Below are positions 1 through 9,916 of a stretch of 64,000 nt of DNA, in pieces. The position numbers were made by a program, and so were the translations under genes. Each line of letters opens with the position of its first letter. Within the stretch, counting starts at the first letter, position 1. Where the stretch lies: the NCBI GenBank assembly GCA_028868735.1, contig JAGWTW010000004.1:21166-85165 (forward strand), written 5' to 3'. The stretch is from Hyphomicrobiales bacterium (lineage in GTDB: Bacteria; Pseudomonadota; Alphaproteobacteria; Rhizobiales; Beijerinckiaceae). The notes under the pieces are model-generated. The model was given only the letters and a program-made list of their open reading frames with translations, was not told the origin of the DNA and made no database searches.

Positions 1-1
1 C

Positions 2-838
2 GGCCCGGACGGCGCGCGCAAACAACTCGCCGAGTTCTGGCGCGCGGTCTCGCTCGACGGCGACCTGAACGACCACGAACGCAAGATGTTCGATTCGTTC
101 CTCGGTTTCTGGGATCCGCTCAAGATCGGTCAGACGATCGCGGAGAACGCGACGAGCTATATCTCGCCGTACCAGTCCAACCCGCTCGACATCAATCCGT
201 TGCGCGACGTCGTCGCGCGCCTGATCGATTTCGAAGCGCTGCGCGCGACCGATCATCTCAAGCTGTTCGTCTCCGCGACATGCGTGCGCACGGGCAAGAT
301 CAGGGTTTTCCGGCGGCCGGAACTGACGATCGACATGCTGATGGCGTCGGCCTGCCTTCCGACCGTCTTCAAGGCCGTGCAGGTCGGCGACGAATTCTAT
401 TGGGACGGCGGCTACATGGGCAATCCGGCGCTGTTTCCGTTCTTCACCGAGACGGACGTCGATGACGTCATTCTCGTCCAGATCAATCCGATCGAGCGCA
501 AGGAAATCCCGCACACCGCGCGCGACATCATGAATCGGTTGAACGAGATAACGTTCAACGCGGCCCTGCTGCAGGAATTCCGCGCGATCGACTTCGTAGC
601 GCGCCTGGTCGACGAGGGGCGTCTCGACGGCACGCACTACAAGAAAATCCGGATGCATCTCGTCGATGGCGGCCCGGCGCTCGACGCCTATCCGGCCGAC
701 ACCAAGCTCAACGCCGATTTCGATTTCTTCCAGAAATTGTTCGCGATCGGCAAGAAGGCGGGCGAGAAATTCCTGAAAGACAATTTCGAGGCGATCGGCG
801 TCAAGGGAACGCTCGATCTCAAGGAACAGCTGACGTAG
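2..838 (+). CDS. patatin-like phospholipase (3' part of gene)
   Basis: The gene begins before the window; the open frame runs from base 2 and leaves 278 residues. It looks like the C-terminal part of a bacterial patatin-like phospholipase (lipid acyl hydrolase). These enzymes use a Ser-Asp dyad. The Asp half is visible as YWDGGYMGNPAL, with the Asp near visible residue 135. The GxSxG serine motif must lie upstream of the window and cannot be checked. The first visible residues (GPDGARKQLAEFW) also fit this family. The gene converges on the flavin monooxygenase at 875, with a strong hairpin between them. The family call is firm; the lipid substrate is unknown. Confidence 0.85.
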   Translation, partial: GPDGARKQLAEFWRAVSLDGDLNDHERKMFDSFLGFWDPLKIGQTIAENATSYISPYQSNPLDINPLRDVVARLIDFEALRATDHLKLFVSATCVRTGKIRVFRRPELTIDMLMASACLPTVFKAVQVGDEFYWDGGYMGNPALFPFFTETDVDDVILVQINPIERKEIPHTARDIMNRLNEITFNAALLQEFRAIDFVARLVDEGRLDGTHYKKIRMHLVDGGPALDAYPADTKLNADFDFFQKLFAIGKKAGEKFLKDNFEAIGVKGTLDLKEQLT

Positions 839-845
839 AACGCGC

Positions 846-869
846 GCTTGCGCGGACGTCCGCGCAAGC
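846..869. terminator. bidirectional terminator hairpin between convergent genes
   Basis: A perfect 24-base palindrome: arm GCTTGCGCGG, centre ACGT, arm CCGCGCAAGC. It starts 7 bases after the stop of the patatin gene and ends 5 bases before the stop of the opposing monooxygenase gene, so it could end transcripts from both sides. There is no clear T-run on either side, so the termination mode is inferred from position and stem strength. Confidence 0.7.
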
Positions 870-874
870 CTCGA

Positions 875-2392
875 TCACTCGTAGACGAAGGCCGCATCGT
901 CGAAATTCGTGTTCGGAATTTCCTCCTTCTCGCTCCAGTAATCCTGGCTGTGTTGCCATTCCGGCTTGTCCAGGCGCTTGGGCAGGAGGTGCATGGACCG
1001 CAGCATGTAGCCGGGGTTGAAATTCTCTTCATCGAGCCAGGATTTCAGCGGCAGTCCCTTGTCTTCCGGCCGCAGCGCGACGGTCACCTTGCGCTTGCCG
1101 ATTTTCTTCATGTGATTGAGCAGCGCGCAGACGAAATCGGCGACCATGTCGGATCGCAGGGTCCAGCTCGCGCGGAAATAGCCGAACACCCACGCCATGT
1201 TCGGCACGCCCGTGAACATCAGGCCGCGATAGGTGACGGTGTCGGCGAAATCCAGCGGCTTTCCGTCGATCACGAAATCGATGTCGCCGAGGATCGACAG
1301 GTTGAAGCCGGTCGCGGTCACGACGATGTCGGCCTCGAGCTCTTTCCCCGATTTCAGCAGCACGCCATTTTCGGTGAAGCGTTCGATCTCGTCGGTGACC
1401 ATGCTCGCCCTGCCCGAGGCTATGCCCTTGAACAGGTCGCCGTCGGGAATGAAGGCGATGCGCTGCCGCCACGGCAGGTATTTCGGCGTGAAATGCGTGT
1501 CGATGTCGTAATCCGGCCCGAGAAACGCGCGGACCCCGCCGAGCAGCTCCTTTGTGACCGCTTCCGGTTCCTCGAAGCAACGCTTCGTGAATTGCGCCTG
1601 ATTGAAGAGAATCTGCCGGCGCACGATCTCGTGAATCCATGTCTCGTCCACGTCGAGCTGGCGCAGTTGCTCGGCGATTTCGATCGCGTTGCGGCCGGGA
1701 AAGAAATAGGTCGGCGAACGCTGGAGTACGGTGACGTGCGCGCAATCGGCGGCCATCGCGGGCACGACGGTGGCCGCCGTCGCGCCGGAGCCGATGACGA
1801 GCACCTGCTTGCCCTTGTAGTCGAGATCCTCGGGCCATGTCTGCGGATGGACGATGCGGCCCTTGTACTTGTCCATATCGGGCCATTGCGGCGTATAGCC
1901 TTCCGAATGCCGGTAATAGCCCTGGCACATCCAGAGAAAATTGCAGGTGAAACGCAGCGCCTCGCCCGTCGCCAGATTTTCGGCCTCGACCGTCCAGAGT
2001 TTTTCGGCGCTCGACCAGCTCGCGCGCTTCACCTTGTGGCGATAGCGGATGTGCCGCCCCAGATCGTTTTCCGCGATCACATCGCCCATGTATTTGCGGA
2101 TTTCTTCAGCGGTCGCGATGGGCTTTCCGACCCATGGCTTGAAACGGTAGCCGAACGTGTGCAGGTCGCTGTCGCTGCGGATGCCGGGATAGCGATGCAT
2201 CCACCACGTGCCGCCAAAGCTCTCGTAGGTTTCGAGCACGACGAATTTCAGCTCGGGGCATTGTTTCGTCAGATGGTAGGCGCCGCCGACGCCCGAAATG
2301 CCGGCGCCGACGATCAGCACATCGAAATGCTCGACAGGCGCAGCCTGGCGCGCGCCTCCGGCAGGGCGTTCCAGCGTGGCGAGATCCGTCAT
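875..2392 (-). CDS. flavin-containing monooxygenase, Baeyer-Villiger type
   Basis: A 505-residue FAD/NADPH-dependent monooxygenase. The FAD Rossmann motif GAGISG is at residues 29-34 and the NADPH Rossmann motif GSGATA near 201-206. Between them, YKGRIVHPQTWP (176-187) matches the Baeyer-Villiger fingerprint FxGxxxHxxxWP with Tyr for Phe. A late ATGFN motif is also present. Such enzymes insert an oxygen next to a ketone or oxidise N or S atoms; the substrate cannot be read from sequence. The frame stays open upstream to 2722, but the start at 2392 puts the Rossmann fold at the usual distance from the N-terminus. No partner gene is evident; ugd ends 124 bases upstream on the same strand. Confidence 0.88.
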   Translation of the reverse strand: MTDLATLERPAGGARQAAPVEHFDVLIVGAGISGVGGAYHLTKQCPELKFVVLETYESFGGTWWMHRYPGIRSDSDLHTFGYRFKPWVGKPIATAEEIRKYMGDVIAENDLGRHIRYRHKVKRASWSSAEKLWTVEAENLATGEALRFTCNFLWMCQGYYRHSEGYTPQWPDMDKYKGRIVHPQTWPEDLDYKGKQVLVIGSGATAATVVPAMAADCAHVTVLQRSPTYFFPGRNAIEIAEQLRQLDVDETWIHEIVRRQILFNQAQFTKRCFEEPEAVTKELLGGVRAFLGPDYDIDTHFTPKYLPWRQRIAFIPDGDLFKGIASGRASMVTDEIERFTENGVLLKSGKELEADIVVTATGFNLSILGDIDFVIDGKPLDFADTVTYRGLMFTGVPNMAWVFGYFRASWTLRSDMVADFVCALLNHMKKIGKRKVTVALRPEDKGLPLKSWLDEENFNPGYMLRSMHLLPKRLDKPEWQHSQDYWSEKEEIPNTNFDDAAFVYE

Positions 2393-2516
2393 GCGTTTCA
2401 CTCCGAATGGTTCTGGATTTTGGACGAGAGAATGCAGCCGCGGGCGCGGTTCGGCAAGCGGCCGGACGGTTTCGCTTTGCGGAATTTGATCCGGCGCAAC
2501 GGCGTCGCGGCTGGCT

Positions 2517-3818
2517 CTAGCGCCCGATGCTCGTATATTCGAAGCCGAGCTTACGCATCTCATCCGGCGCGTAGACGTTGCGCAGGTCGACGACGATCGG
2601 TGATCTGAGAAGCGTCTTGATCTTCCTGAGATCGAGCGCGCGGAAGGCGTCCCATTCGGTGACGAGCACGAGCGCGTCGGCGCCCTCGATCGCCGCGTAG
2701 GCGCTCGCGGCGAGCTCCACATTGTCGAGAAGCGGGCGCGCCTGCTCCATCCCCTCGGGGTCGTAGGCGCGCACTTTGGCGCCGTTGTCCTGCAGCGCGG
2801 GAATGATGGCCAGCGACGGCGCGTCGCGCATGTCGTCCGTGTTCGGCTTGAAGGTGAGGCCGAGCAGCGCGATCGTCTTGCCGCGCACCGAGCCGCCGCA
2901 GGCCGCGATCACCTTGCGCGCCATCGCGCGCTTCCTCTGGTCGTTGATCGCGACGACGGCCTCAACGATGCGCAGCGGGCTGCCGGCGTCGTGGCCGGTC
3001 TTGACGAGCGCCAGCGTGTCCTTCGGAAAGCAGGAACCGCCATAACCGGGGCCTGCATGCAAAAACTTGCGGCCGATGCGGTTATCGAGGCCGATCCCGC
3101 GCGCGACGTCCTGCACATTGGCGCCGGTCGCCTCGCAGAGATCGGCGATCTCGTTGATGAAGGTGATCTTGGTCGCAAGAAAAGCGTTGGCCGCGTATTT
3201 CGTCAGCTCGGCCGTACGGCGCGCCATGAACAGGATCGGCTGGTTGTTCAGATACAGCGGCCGATAGATCTCCTGCATCACGTCGCGCGCGACGGCGTCT
3301 TCCGTGCCGACGACGATGCGGTCTGGCCGCTTGAAATCCTCGATCGCCGCCCCCTCGCGCAGAAATTCCGGATTGGAGACGACGTGGATGGCGACGCCAG
3401 GCCGCGTCTCCCTGACGATGCGCTCGACCTCGTCGCCCGTGCCGACGGGCACGGTCGATTTGGTGACGACGACCGCGCCGGGTTGCGCGTGCGCGGCGAT
3501 CTCGCGCGCGGCGGCGTAGACGAAGGAAAGATCGGCGTAGCCGTCGCCGCGGCGCGACGGCGTGCCGACGGCGATGAACACGGCCTGCGCGTCGGCGACG
3601 GAGCGTGCCAGATCCGTCGAAAACGACAGGCGCCCCTGCATCGCGTTCTTGGCGACGATCTCCTTCAGGCCCGGCTCGTAGATCGGCATGATCCCGGCTT
3701 CCAGCCGCGCGATCTTGGCCTTGTCGAGATCGACGCAGACCACGTCATGGCCGAAATCGGCGAAACACGCGCCCGATACAAGGCCCACATAACCCGAGCC
3801 GATCATCGCGATACGCAA
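2517..3818 (-). CDS. ugd: UDP-glucose 6-dehydrogenase
   Basis: A 433-residue NAD-dependent UDP-glucose dehydrogenase, which oxidises UDP-glucose to UDP-glucuronate in the cytoplasm. The N-terminal NAD fold starts at once (MRIAMIGSGYVGLVSG). The catalytic cysteine is Cys263 in GPGYGGSCFPKDT. The C-terminal UDP-binding domain carries LTFKPNTDDMRDAPS. Length is normal. UDP-glucuronate is the substrate of the epimerase encoded at 31137, so this gene can feed the polysaccharide region about 20 kb away. Immediate neighbours on the same strand are unrelated in function. Confidence 0.96.
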   Translation of the reverse strand: MRIAMIGSGYVGLVSGACFADFGHDVVCVDLDKAKIARLEAGIMPIYEPGLKEIVAKNAMQGRLSFSTDLARSVADAQAVFIAVGTPSRRGDGYADLSFVYAAAREIAAHAQPGAVVVTKSTVPVGTGDEVERIVRETRPGVAIHVVSNPEFLREGAAIEDFKRPDRIVVGTEDAVARDVMQEIYRPLYLNNQPILFMARRTAELTKYAANAFLATKITFINEIADLCEATGANVQDVARGIGLDNRIGRKFLHAGPGYGGSCFPKDTLALVKTGHDAGSPLRIVEAVVAINDQRKRAMARKVIAACGGSVRGKTIALLGLTFKPNTDDMRDAPSLAIIPALQDNGAKVRAYDPEGMEQARPLLDNVELAASAYAAIEGADALVLVTEWDAFRALDLRKIKTLLRSPIVVDLRNVYAPDEMRKLGFEYTSIGR

Positions 3819-3949
3819 GAATCCGCTCCACGCCAGAGAAATCAGGCGCCGGAGTTACAGGTTTTGGACGCGCGAGGCAATTGGAGGGACGATCGAGGCG
3901 GCGCGCCGCTCTTCGACCGTCGTGCCGTCGCCGAACAAGCGAAAGGGCT

Positions 3950-5026
3950 TCAGGCGGCGGCCTCCTCCAGGGCGGGGTAATCCGTGTAGCCGTGGCGGCC
4001 CTCCGAATAGAAGGTTTCCATGTTCCAGGCGTTGAGCGGCGCCTTGTCCCTGAGCCGACGCACGAGGTCGGGGTTGGCGATATAATCCTTGCCGAACGAA
4101 ACCGCGTCGGCCTCGCCCGCCGCCAGAACCTGCGCCGCCGTCTCGGCGGTCAGTCCCTCGTTGGCGATCCAGGCGCCGCCGAAGATTTTCTTCAATTGCG
4201 GACCGAGGCGCGGATCCTTCAAGGATTCGCGCGCGAAGATGAAGGCGATCTTCCGCTTGCCGAGCTCTTCTGCGACATAGCCGAAGGTTCTCGCCGGATC
4301 GCTGTCGCCCATGCTGTGGGCGTCGCAGCGCGGCGCGAGGTGCATGCCGACCCTGCCGGCGCCCCAGACCGAAATCGCAGCGTCGGCGACCTCGAGCATG
4401 AGCCGCGCACGGTTCTCGACCGCGCCGCCGTAACGGTCCGTGCGCTTGTTCGAGCCGTCCTGCAGGAACTGGTCGATCAGATAGCCGTTGGCGCCGTGAA
4501 TTTCGACGCCGTCGAAACCGGCTTTCCTGGCGTTCTCCGCGCCGCGGCGGAATGCTTCGACAATGGCCGGAACTTCGTCCGTCTCCAGCGCGCGCGGCAC
4601 GGGATGCTGCCGCTTCGGACGCAGCAGGCTCACATGCCCACCGGCGGCGATCGCGCTCGCGCTCACCGGAGGGGCGCCGTCGTGATAGACGGGATCGGAA
4701 ATGCGTCCGACATGCCAGAGCTGCATGAGAATGCGCCCGCCTGCCGCGTGCACGCCCTCGGTGACCTTTTTCCACCCCTCGACCTGGGCGTCCGACCAGA
4801 TGCCGGGCGTATGCGGATAGCCGACGCCGCGCGGTTCGACCGAGGTCGCCTCGCTGAGGATGAGGCCGGCGCTCGCGCGCTGCGCGTAATAGTCGCGCAT
4901 CAGCAGCGTCGGTACGCGGCCCGGGCCTTCCGCGCGATTGCGCGTCAATGGCGCCATGACGATGCGGTTGGGAAGTTTGAAATCGCCGAACGCGACGGGA
5001 TCGAACATGGTGGGCATGTCAGGCAT
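3950..5026 (-). CDS. old yellow enzyme family ene-reductase (NADH:flavin oxidoreductase)
   Basis: A 358-residue FMN-dependent (beta/alpha)8-barrel of the NemA/OYE family. The family N-terminus is visible (FKLPNRIVMAPLTRNRA). The substrate-binding pair His177/Asn180 lies in EIHGANGYLIDQFL, followed by KRTDRYGG. Family members reduce activated C=C bonds of enones or nitro compounds with NAD(P)H. The frame is open upstream to 5254. Three ATGs close together (5026, 5017, 5008) are all possible starts and none has a strong Shine-Dalgarno sequence; 5026 gives a normal length. The physiological substrate is unknown. Confidence 0.92.
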   Translation of the reverse strand: MPDMPTMFDPVAFGDFKLPNRIVMAPLTRNRAEGPGRVPTLLMRDYYAQRASAGLILSEATSVEPRGVGYPHTPGIWSDAQVEGWKKVTEGVHAAGGRILMQLWHVGRISDPVYHDGAPPVSASAIAAGGHVSLLRPKRQHPVPRALETDEVPAIVEAFRRGAENARKAGFDGVEIHGANGYLIDQFLQDGSNKRTDRYGGAVENRARLMLEVADAAISVWGAGRVGMHLAPRCDAHSMGDSDPARTFGYVAEELGKRKIAFIFARESLKDPRLGPQLKKIFGGAWIANEGLTAETAAQVLAAGEADAVSFGKDYIANPDLVRRLRDKAPLNAWNMETFYSEGRHGYTDYPALEEAAA

Positions 5027-5141
5027 TTCCGCAATTGTGGGGAGATGACCCGAAACGTAGCGATGGCGCCCCGCGCCCGCAAGGCGAACGCACGGCATGG
5101 GTCGGGCGCGGAATCGGCGGGGCTGAAGCGGGCTTTGCCCG

Positions 5142-6110
5142 TCACTCGCCCGTGCGGCGTATCGGAACGGCGGCGCCTGCGGTCCTGTTCGCCAACCCCG
5201 GCATGATGTTTTTGAGGATCGCCTCGGTTTCCGACGTCCAGCCGGGGGGCGCATTTTTGAGCGCCGGCGGCGTCGCGCCCGGCGTCAGGTGCACGATCTT
5301 GTAGCCGCCTTGCTTCAGCGCTTTCAGGAAGGCCGGGATCATCGCGACGGTCTGCTTGCGCGTATCGTGCAGCAGGACGATCCCGCCGCGACTGCGCTCG
5401 AGGCGCTTCATCAACAGCGCGAGTTCGGCTTGCGGGGTCTGTTCGGTCCAGTCGGAAGCCCAGACATCGGCGCCGAATGTCGCGATGTTCTGCGCGTCGA
5501 GCCATTTCAACGCGGCCGGCGTATCGGCGAAGCCCGGAAAGCGAAAGAAGGGCGTGGTCGGCCGGCCGCCCGTCCAGGCGACGCCGGTCGCCGCCTGCTG
5601 GTCTGCGGCAAGGCCCTTTTCGATCTCTGCGATCGCTGCGTCCGGCGCAATGCCGCGCAGCGTCTTGTAAGGGTGCGACCAGCTGTGGTGGCCGACGCTG
5701 TGCCCCTCGGCGATCTCGCGTCGCGCCAGCGCGGGATGGGCCTGCGCGTTGCGGCCGATCAGAAAGAACGTCGCCCGCACGCATTCCGCCTTCAGCGCGT
5801 CGAGGACCTTGTCCGTCGCGCCCGGCAGCGGCCCGTCGTCGAATGTCAGCACGACCTCCTTGTCGCCGAGCGCGAGCGTCTGCGGGTAGGTCTTGAGGCC
5901 GACATGGAGGCCCGCGGTCGTATCGAGCGAAACGACGCGGCTCACGCCGAGCGCGCCTTGATTTGCGCAGGCCGGCCCCGCGCCGTTTTCCGCGGCGCGC
6001 GAACCGCCTGCGCCGAGCGCGATCGCTGCGATGAGGACCGGAATCCCTGAGAGAAATTTCGCCACGCGAACCTGAATCTCCGCCTTCGAACGACGCCGAA
6101 GCGCGACCAT
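5142..6110 (-). CDS. secreted polysaccharide deacetylase (NodB homology domain, CE4)
   Basis: A 322-residue protein. A basic start followed by a hydrophobic stretch (about residues 18-34, VAKFLSGIPVLIAAIALG) suggests export. The NodB domain has the motif TFDDGP with Asp91/Asp92, and the zinc motif HSWSHP with His142 and His146. CE4 enzymes remove N- or O-acetyl groups from chitin, peptidoglycan or other glycans in the envelope. The start is uncertain: a GTG nearer the signal peptide is also possible. It is divergent from soeA, with 196 bases between the starts. Confidence 0.9.
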   Translation of the reverse strand: MVALRRRSKAEIQVRVAKFLSGIPVLIAAIALGAGGSRAAENGAGPACANQGALGVSRVVSLDTTAGLHVGLKTYPQTLALGDKEVVLTFDDGPLPGATDKVLDALKAECVRATFFLIGRNAQAHPALARREIAEGHSVGHHSWSHPYKTLRGIAPDAAIAEIEKGLAADQQAATGVAWTGGRPTTPFFRFPGFADTPAALKWLDAQNIATFGADVWASDWTEQTPQAELALLMKRLERSRGGIVLLHDTRKQTVAMIPAFLKALKQGGYKIVHLTPGATPPALKNAPPGWTSETEAILKNIMPGLANRTAGAAVPIRRTGE

Positions 6111-6306
6111 TTCGCCGCGCCGCCGCGATTGGTCAACCTCTTTCGTTTCACGAAAACGCCCGCGCGTCGCGCGCCTTGCGCTGGTCCGCCGGCGCGCAAT
6201 TTTCGCGCGGCAGGCGAAATCTCGTCTGAACCAGGCCGGCGGGCCTTCACAGGGCTCGGTTCATTGGCCGATAATCCGGCCGATCCGATCCCGACAAAGC
6301 GACGAC

Positions 6307-9147
6307 ATGTTCGACGAACCGCAGATAGACCTTTCCCCCTCCGTCGCCGACGAGGTCAAGTTCACGACCTGCTACATGTGCGCGTGCCGGTGCGGCATCA
6401 AGGTGCACGTGAAGGACGGGCAGATCCGCTATATCGAAGGCAACAGAAACCATCCGGTCAACAAGGGCGTGCTGTGCGGCAAGGGCTCGTCCGGAATCAT
6501 GCAGCATTATTCGCCCGCGCGGCTGCGCAAGCCGCTGAAGCGCGTTGGCGAACGCGGCGCGGGCGAATTCGTCGAGATCGAATGGGACGAGGCGCTCGCG
6601 CTCGCGGCCGATTGGCTCGGCAATATCCGCAAGACGGACCCGAAGAAACTCGCATTCTTCACCGGGCGCGACCAGAGTCAGTCGCTGACGGGCTGGTGGG
6701 CGATGCAGTTCGGCACGCCGAACTTCGCCGCGCACGGCGGCTTCTGCTCGGTCAACATGGCCGCCGCCGGTCTCTACACGATCGGCGGCTCGTTCTGGGA
6801 ATTCGGCGAGCCGGATTGGGACCGCGCGAAATATTTCATGATGTTCGGCGTCGCCGAGGACCACGATTCCAATCCGATCAAGACGGGTCTCGGAAAACTG
6901 AAGGCGCGCGGCGCAAAATTCGTCTCCGTCAATCCGATCCGCACCGGCTATTCCGCGATCGCGGACGAATGGATCGGCATCAGGCCCGGCACGGACGGAT
7001 TGTTCGTGCTTGCGCTCGTGCACGAACTCCTCCACGCCGACAAGATCGATCTCGACTATCTCGTGCGCTACACGAACGCGCACTGGCTCGTCATCCGCGA
7101 CGACGGCGCGGCCGATCACGGGCTTTTCGCGCGCGATGGAGACGGCGATCATCTGTGCTGGGACGCGTCGCAGAATGCGCTCGTCAAGGCGAAGAAAGCC
7201 GATGTGACGCCGTCCGTCGTCGGCGAATTCAAACTCCCCGACGGACGCCTCGCCGTTCCTGCCTTCCAGCTCATCGCCGAACGTTACATGGATGCGCGCT
7301 ACAGTCCGGACGCCGTCGCCGACCAGTGCGGCCTGCCGGCCGACCAGATCCGACGCATCGCCGCCGAACTCGCCGAAGTCGCGTTCGAGCAGCAGATCGA
7401 GCTCGATGTGGAATGGACGGATTGGGCGGGACGCAAGCACGACAAGATCGTCGGCCGCCCCGTCGCCATGCACGCCATGCGCGGAATTTCCGCGCATTCG
7501 AACGGCTTTCACACCTGCCGCGCGATCCATCTGCTGCAGACCTTGCTCGGCGCGGTCGAATGTCCGGGCGGCTTCCGGTTCAAGCCGCCGTTCCCGAAAC
7601 CGATCCCGCCCGGGCCGAAACCGTCGGGCAGGGGGGCTGCGCCGATGAAGCCGCTCGCCGGCATGCCGCTCGGGTTCACGAGCGGGCCGGAAGACCTTCT
7701 GCTCGAGGCGGACGGGTCTCCCGTTCGCATCGACAAGGCCTATTCGTGGGATGCGCCGATCGCCGCGCACGGGCTGATGCACATGGTGATCTCGAACGCC
7801 TGGAAAGGCGATCCCTACAAGATCGATACGCTGTTCATGTACATGGCGAACATGTCGTGGAACAGCACGATGAACACCAAGGGCGTGATGGAGATGCTGA
7901 CGGACAAGGATCCGTCGACGGGTCAGTACAGGATTCCGCGCATCATCTATTCCGACGCCTTCGCTTCCGAGATGGTGTCCTATGCAGATCTCGTCCTGCC
8001 GGACACGACCTATCTCGAGCGCTGGGATTGCATATCGCTGCTCGATCGCCCGATCTGTGAAGCGGACGGACCGGCGGACGCGATCCGGCAACCGATCGTG
8101 CAGCCGGACCGCGACGTGCGGCCGTTTCAGTCGGTCCTCCTCGATCTCGGCGCGCGCCTCAAACTGCCGGGCATGACGAACGAGGACGGCTCTGCGAAAT
8201 ATCCCGGCGGCTATCCCGATTACATCGTCAATCACGAGCGCGCGCCGGGCATCGGTCCGCTCGCGGGTTGGCGCGGCCCGAAAGGCGACGAGCACGGCCG
8301 CGGCGCGCCCAACAAAAACCAGCTCGAAGCCTATGTCGATCACGAGTGCTTCTGGCACCACGATCTGCCGGACGACCAGAAGTTCTACAAGTTCGCCAAT
8401 CTCGCCTATCTGAAGTTCGCCTGTCACATGGGTTTTCTCGGCGCGAGCGACCAGATCGTGCTGCAGCTCTATTCGGAGCCGCTCCAGAAGTTCCGGCTCG
8501 CGGCGGAGGGCCATGGCCCGAATCAGCCGCCCGACAACATGCGCGCGCGCGTGAAAGCGACCTTCGATCCGCTGCCGATCTGGTACGAGCCGCTCGAAGA
8601 ATCGATGGTCGACAAGGCGCAATATCCGCTGCATGCGCTGACGCAGCGGCCGATGATCATGTATCATTCCTGGGGATCGCAGAACGTCTGGCTGCGGCAG
8701 ATACTCGGGCGCAACAAGCTGTATGTCTCGACGGCGAAAGCGCGCGAACTCGGTCTCGTCGATGGCGACTGGGCGCGCGTGACGAGCCACAATGGTTCGA
8801 TCAAGGTTCAGATCAAGACGATGGAGGGCGTCAATCCCGACACCGTCTGGACGTGGAACGCGATCGGCAAGCGCGCGGGATCGTGGACGCTTGCGCCCGA
8901 TGCGCCGGAAGCCAGGAAGGGCTTTCTGCTCAATCATCTCATCAGCGAGCTCCTGCCGACGAAGGATGGCGCGCGCGTGTCGAATTCCGACCCGGTCACC
9001 GGCCAGGCCGCATGGTTCGATCTGCGCGTGCGTGTGGAAAAATGCGAGCCGGGCGCGGAAGTCAGCGAGCCGCAATTCGAGCCTCTGAAGCGGCCGCCCG
9101 GCGTCGCTGCGCCGCCATCGATCAATCGCTACGGCGCGAAAGCCTGA
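6307..9147 (+). CDS. soeA: sulfite dehydrogenase molybdopterin subunit SoeA
   Basis: A 946-residue molybdopterin oxidoreductase of the DMSO-reductase family. The N-terminal [4Fe-4S] site is Cys22-x2-Cys25-x3-Cys29-x27-Cys57 (TCYMCACRCG ... GVLCGKG). There is no twin-arginine signal peptide, so the subunit should stay in the cytoplasm. Size, the lack of a Tat signal and the following B and C subunits match SoeABC, which oxidises sulfite to sulfate on the inner face of the membrane and passes electrons to quinone. The next gene starts 19 bases downstream. A different substrate (such as polysulfide or thiosulfate) cannot be fully excluded, since the family is broad. Confidence 0.85.
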   Translation: MFDEPQIDLSPSVADEVKFTTCYMCACRCGIKVHVKDGQIRYIEGNRNHPVNKGVLCGKGSSGIMQHYSPARLRKPLKRVGERGAGEFVEIEWDEALALAADWLGNIRKTDPKKLAFFTGRDQSQSLTGWWAMQFGTPNFAAHGGFCSVNMAAAGLYTIGGSFWEFGEPDWDRAKYFMMFGVAEDHDSNPIKTGLGKLKARGAKFVSVNPIRTGYSAIADEWIGIRPGTDGLFVLALVHELLHADKIDLDYLVRYTNAHWLVIRDDGAADHGLFARDGDGDHLCWDASQNALVKAKKADVTPSVVGEFKLPDGRLAVPAFQLIAERYMDARYSPDAVADQCGLPADQIRRIAAELAEVAFEQQIELDVEWTDWAGRKHDKIVGRPVAMHAMRGISAHSNGFHTCRAIHLLQTLLGAVECPGGFRFKPPFPKPIPPGPKPSGRGAAPMKPLAGMPLGFTSGPEDLLLEADGSPVRIDKAYSWDAPIAAHGLMHMVISNAWKGDPYKIDTLFMYMANMSWNSTMNTKGVMEMLTDKDPSTGQYRIPRIIYSDAFASEMVSYADLVLPDTTYLERWDCISLLDRPICEADGPADAIRQPIVQPDRDVRPFQSVLLDLGARLKLPGMTNEDGSAKYPGGYPDYIVNHERAPGIGPLAGWRGPKGDEHGRGAPNKNQLEAYVDHECFWHHDLPDDQKFYKFANLAYLKFACHMGFLGASDQIVLQLYSEPLQKFRLAAEGHGPNQPPDNMRARVKATFDPLPIWYEPLEESMVDKAQYPLHALTQRPMIMYHSWGSQNVWLRQILGRNKLYVSTAKARELGLVDGDWARVTSHNGSIKVQIKTMEGVNPDTVWTWNAIGKRAGSWTLAPDAPEARKGFLLNHLISELLPTKDGARVSNSDPVTGQAAWFDLRVRVEKCEPGAEVSEPQFEPLKRPPGVAAPPSINRYGAKA

Positions 9148-9166
9148 GCGGACGGAGGCAAGACCA

Positions 9167-9907
9167 ATGACATCGCTCCCCGCCGCGCCGGGCGAAAAGC
9201 GCCTCGGCCTCGTGATCGACCTCGACACCTGCGTCGGCTGCCACGCCTGTGCGACCAATTGCAAGGAATGGAATACGTCCGGCCATTCGGCGCCGCTCAC
9301 CGACATCAACGCCTATCAGGCCGAGCAGCGCGGCGTCTGGTTCAACCGCGTCTTCACCTACGAGGCCGGCGGGCAGGGCGGCGAAGCGCGCACCGTGCAT
9401 TTTCCCAAGAACTGCCTGCATTGCGAGAAGCCGGACTGCGTGACGGTCTGTCCGACGGGCGCCTCCTACAAGCGCGCGGAAGACGGAATCGTCCTCATCA
9501 ATCACGACCTCTGCATCGGCTGCAAACTCTGTTCGTGGGCCTGCCCGTACGGCGCGCGCGAATTCGACGAGGACGAGGGCGTGATGAAGAAATGCACGCT
9601 CTGCATCGACAAGATCTACAACGAGAACCTGCCGGAAACGGATCGCACGCCCGCGTGCGTCGCGACCTGCCCGTCGAAGGCCCGCCATTTCGGCGACTTC
9701 GCCGATCCGCAATCCAATGTCTCGCAGCTGACGCGCGAACGCGGCGGCTTCGATCTCATGCCGGAGACAGGCTACCGGCCGACGAGCAAATATCTGCCGC
9801 CGCGCCCGGGCAAGCGCGCAGGCGCGGCGCGTCTCGCGCCGGTCGAACAGAGCATGGGCGGCGGCGGGAAATTCCTGCGCTGGGTCGACCGCGTTCTGTC
9901 GCGCTGA
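9167..9907 (+). CDS. soeB: sulfite dehydrogenase iron-sulfur subunit SoeB
   Basis: A 246-residue four-cluster ferredoxin subunit (DmsB/PhsB type). Cysteine groups are visible at 22-25-28-32 (CVGCHACATNC), in CLHCEKPDCVTVCP, in CIGCKLCSWACP, and in CTLC plus CVATCP. It should carry electrons from SoeA to SoeC. The sequence GVWFNRVFTYEAGG after the first cluster is as I recall it for SoeB rather than DmsB. The start has GGAGG ten bases upstream. It lies 19 bases after soeA and 9 bases before soeC, in one operon. Confidence 0.87.
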   Translation: MTSLPAAPGEKRLGLVIDLDTCVGCHACATNCKEWNTSGHSAPLTDINAYQAEQRGVWFNRVFTYEAGGQGGEARTVHFPKNCLHCEKPDCVTVCPTGASYKRAEDGIVLINHDLCIGCKLCSWACPYGAREFDEDEGVMKKCTLCIDKIYNENLPETDRTPACVATCPSKARHFGDFADPQSNVSQLTRERGGFDLMPETGYRPTSKYLPPRPGKRAGAARLAPVEQSMGGGGKFLRWVDRVLSR

Positions 9908-9916
9908 GGCAAGACC

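Noticed and set aside
848..2608. A 586-codon frame antisense to the flavin monooxygenase
   Set aside because: No motif; the opposite strand has both Rossmann motifs and the Baeyer-Villiger fingerprint.
6247..9309. A 1020-codon open frame antisense to soeA
   Set aside because: It is a shadow frame of a high-GC gene: Arg/Asp/Ala-rich text with no motifs, fully covering soeA, which has clear catalytic residues.
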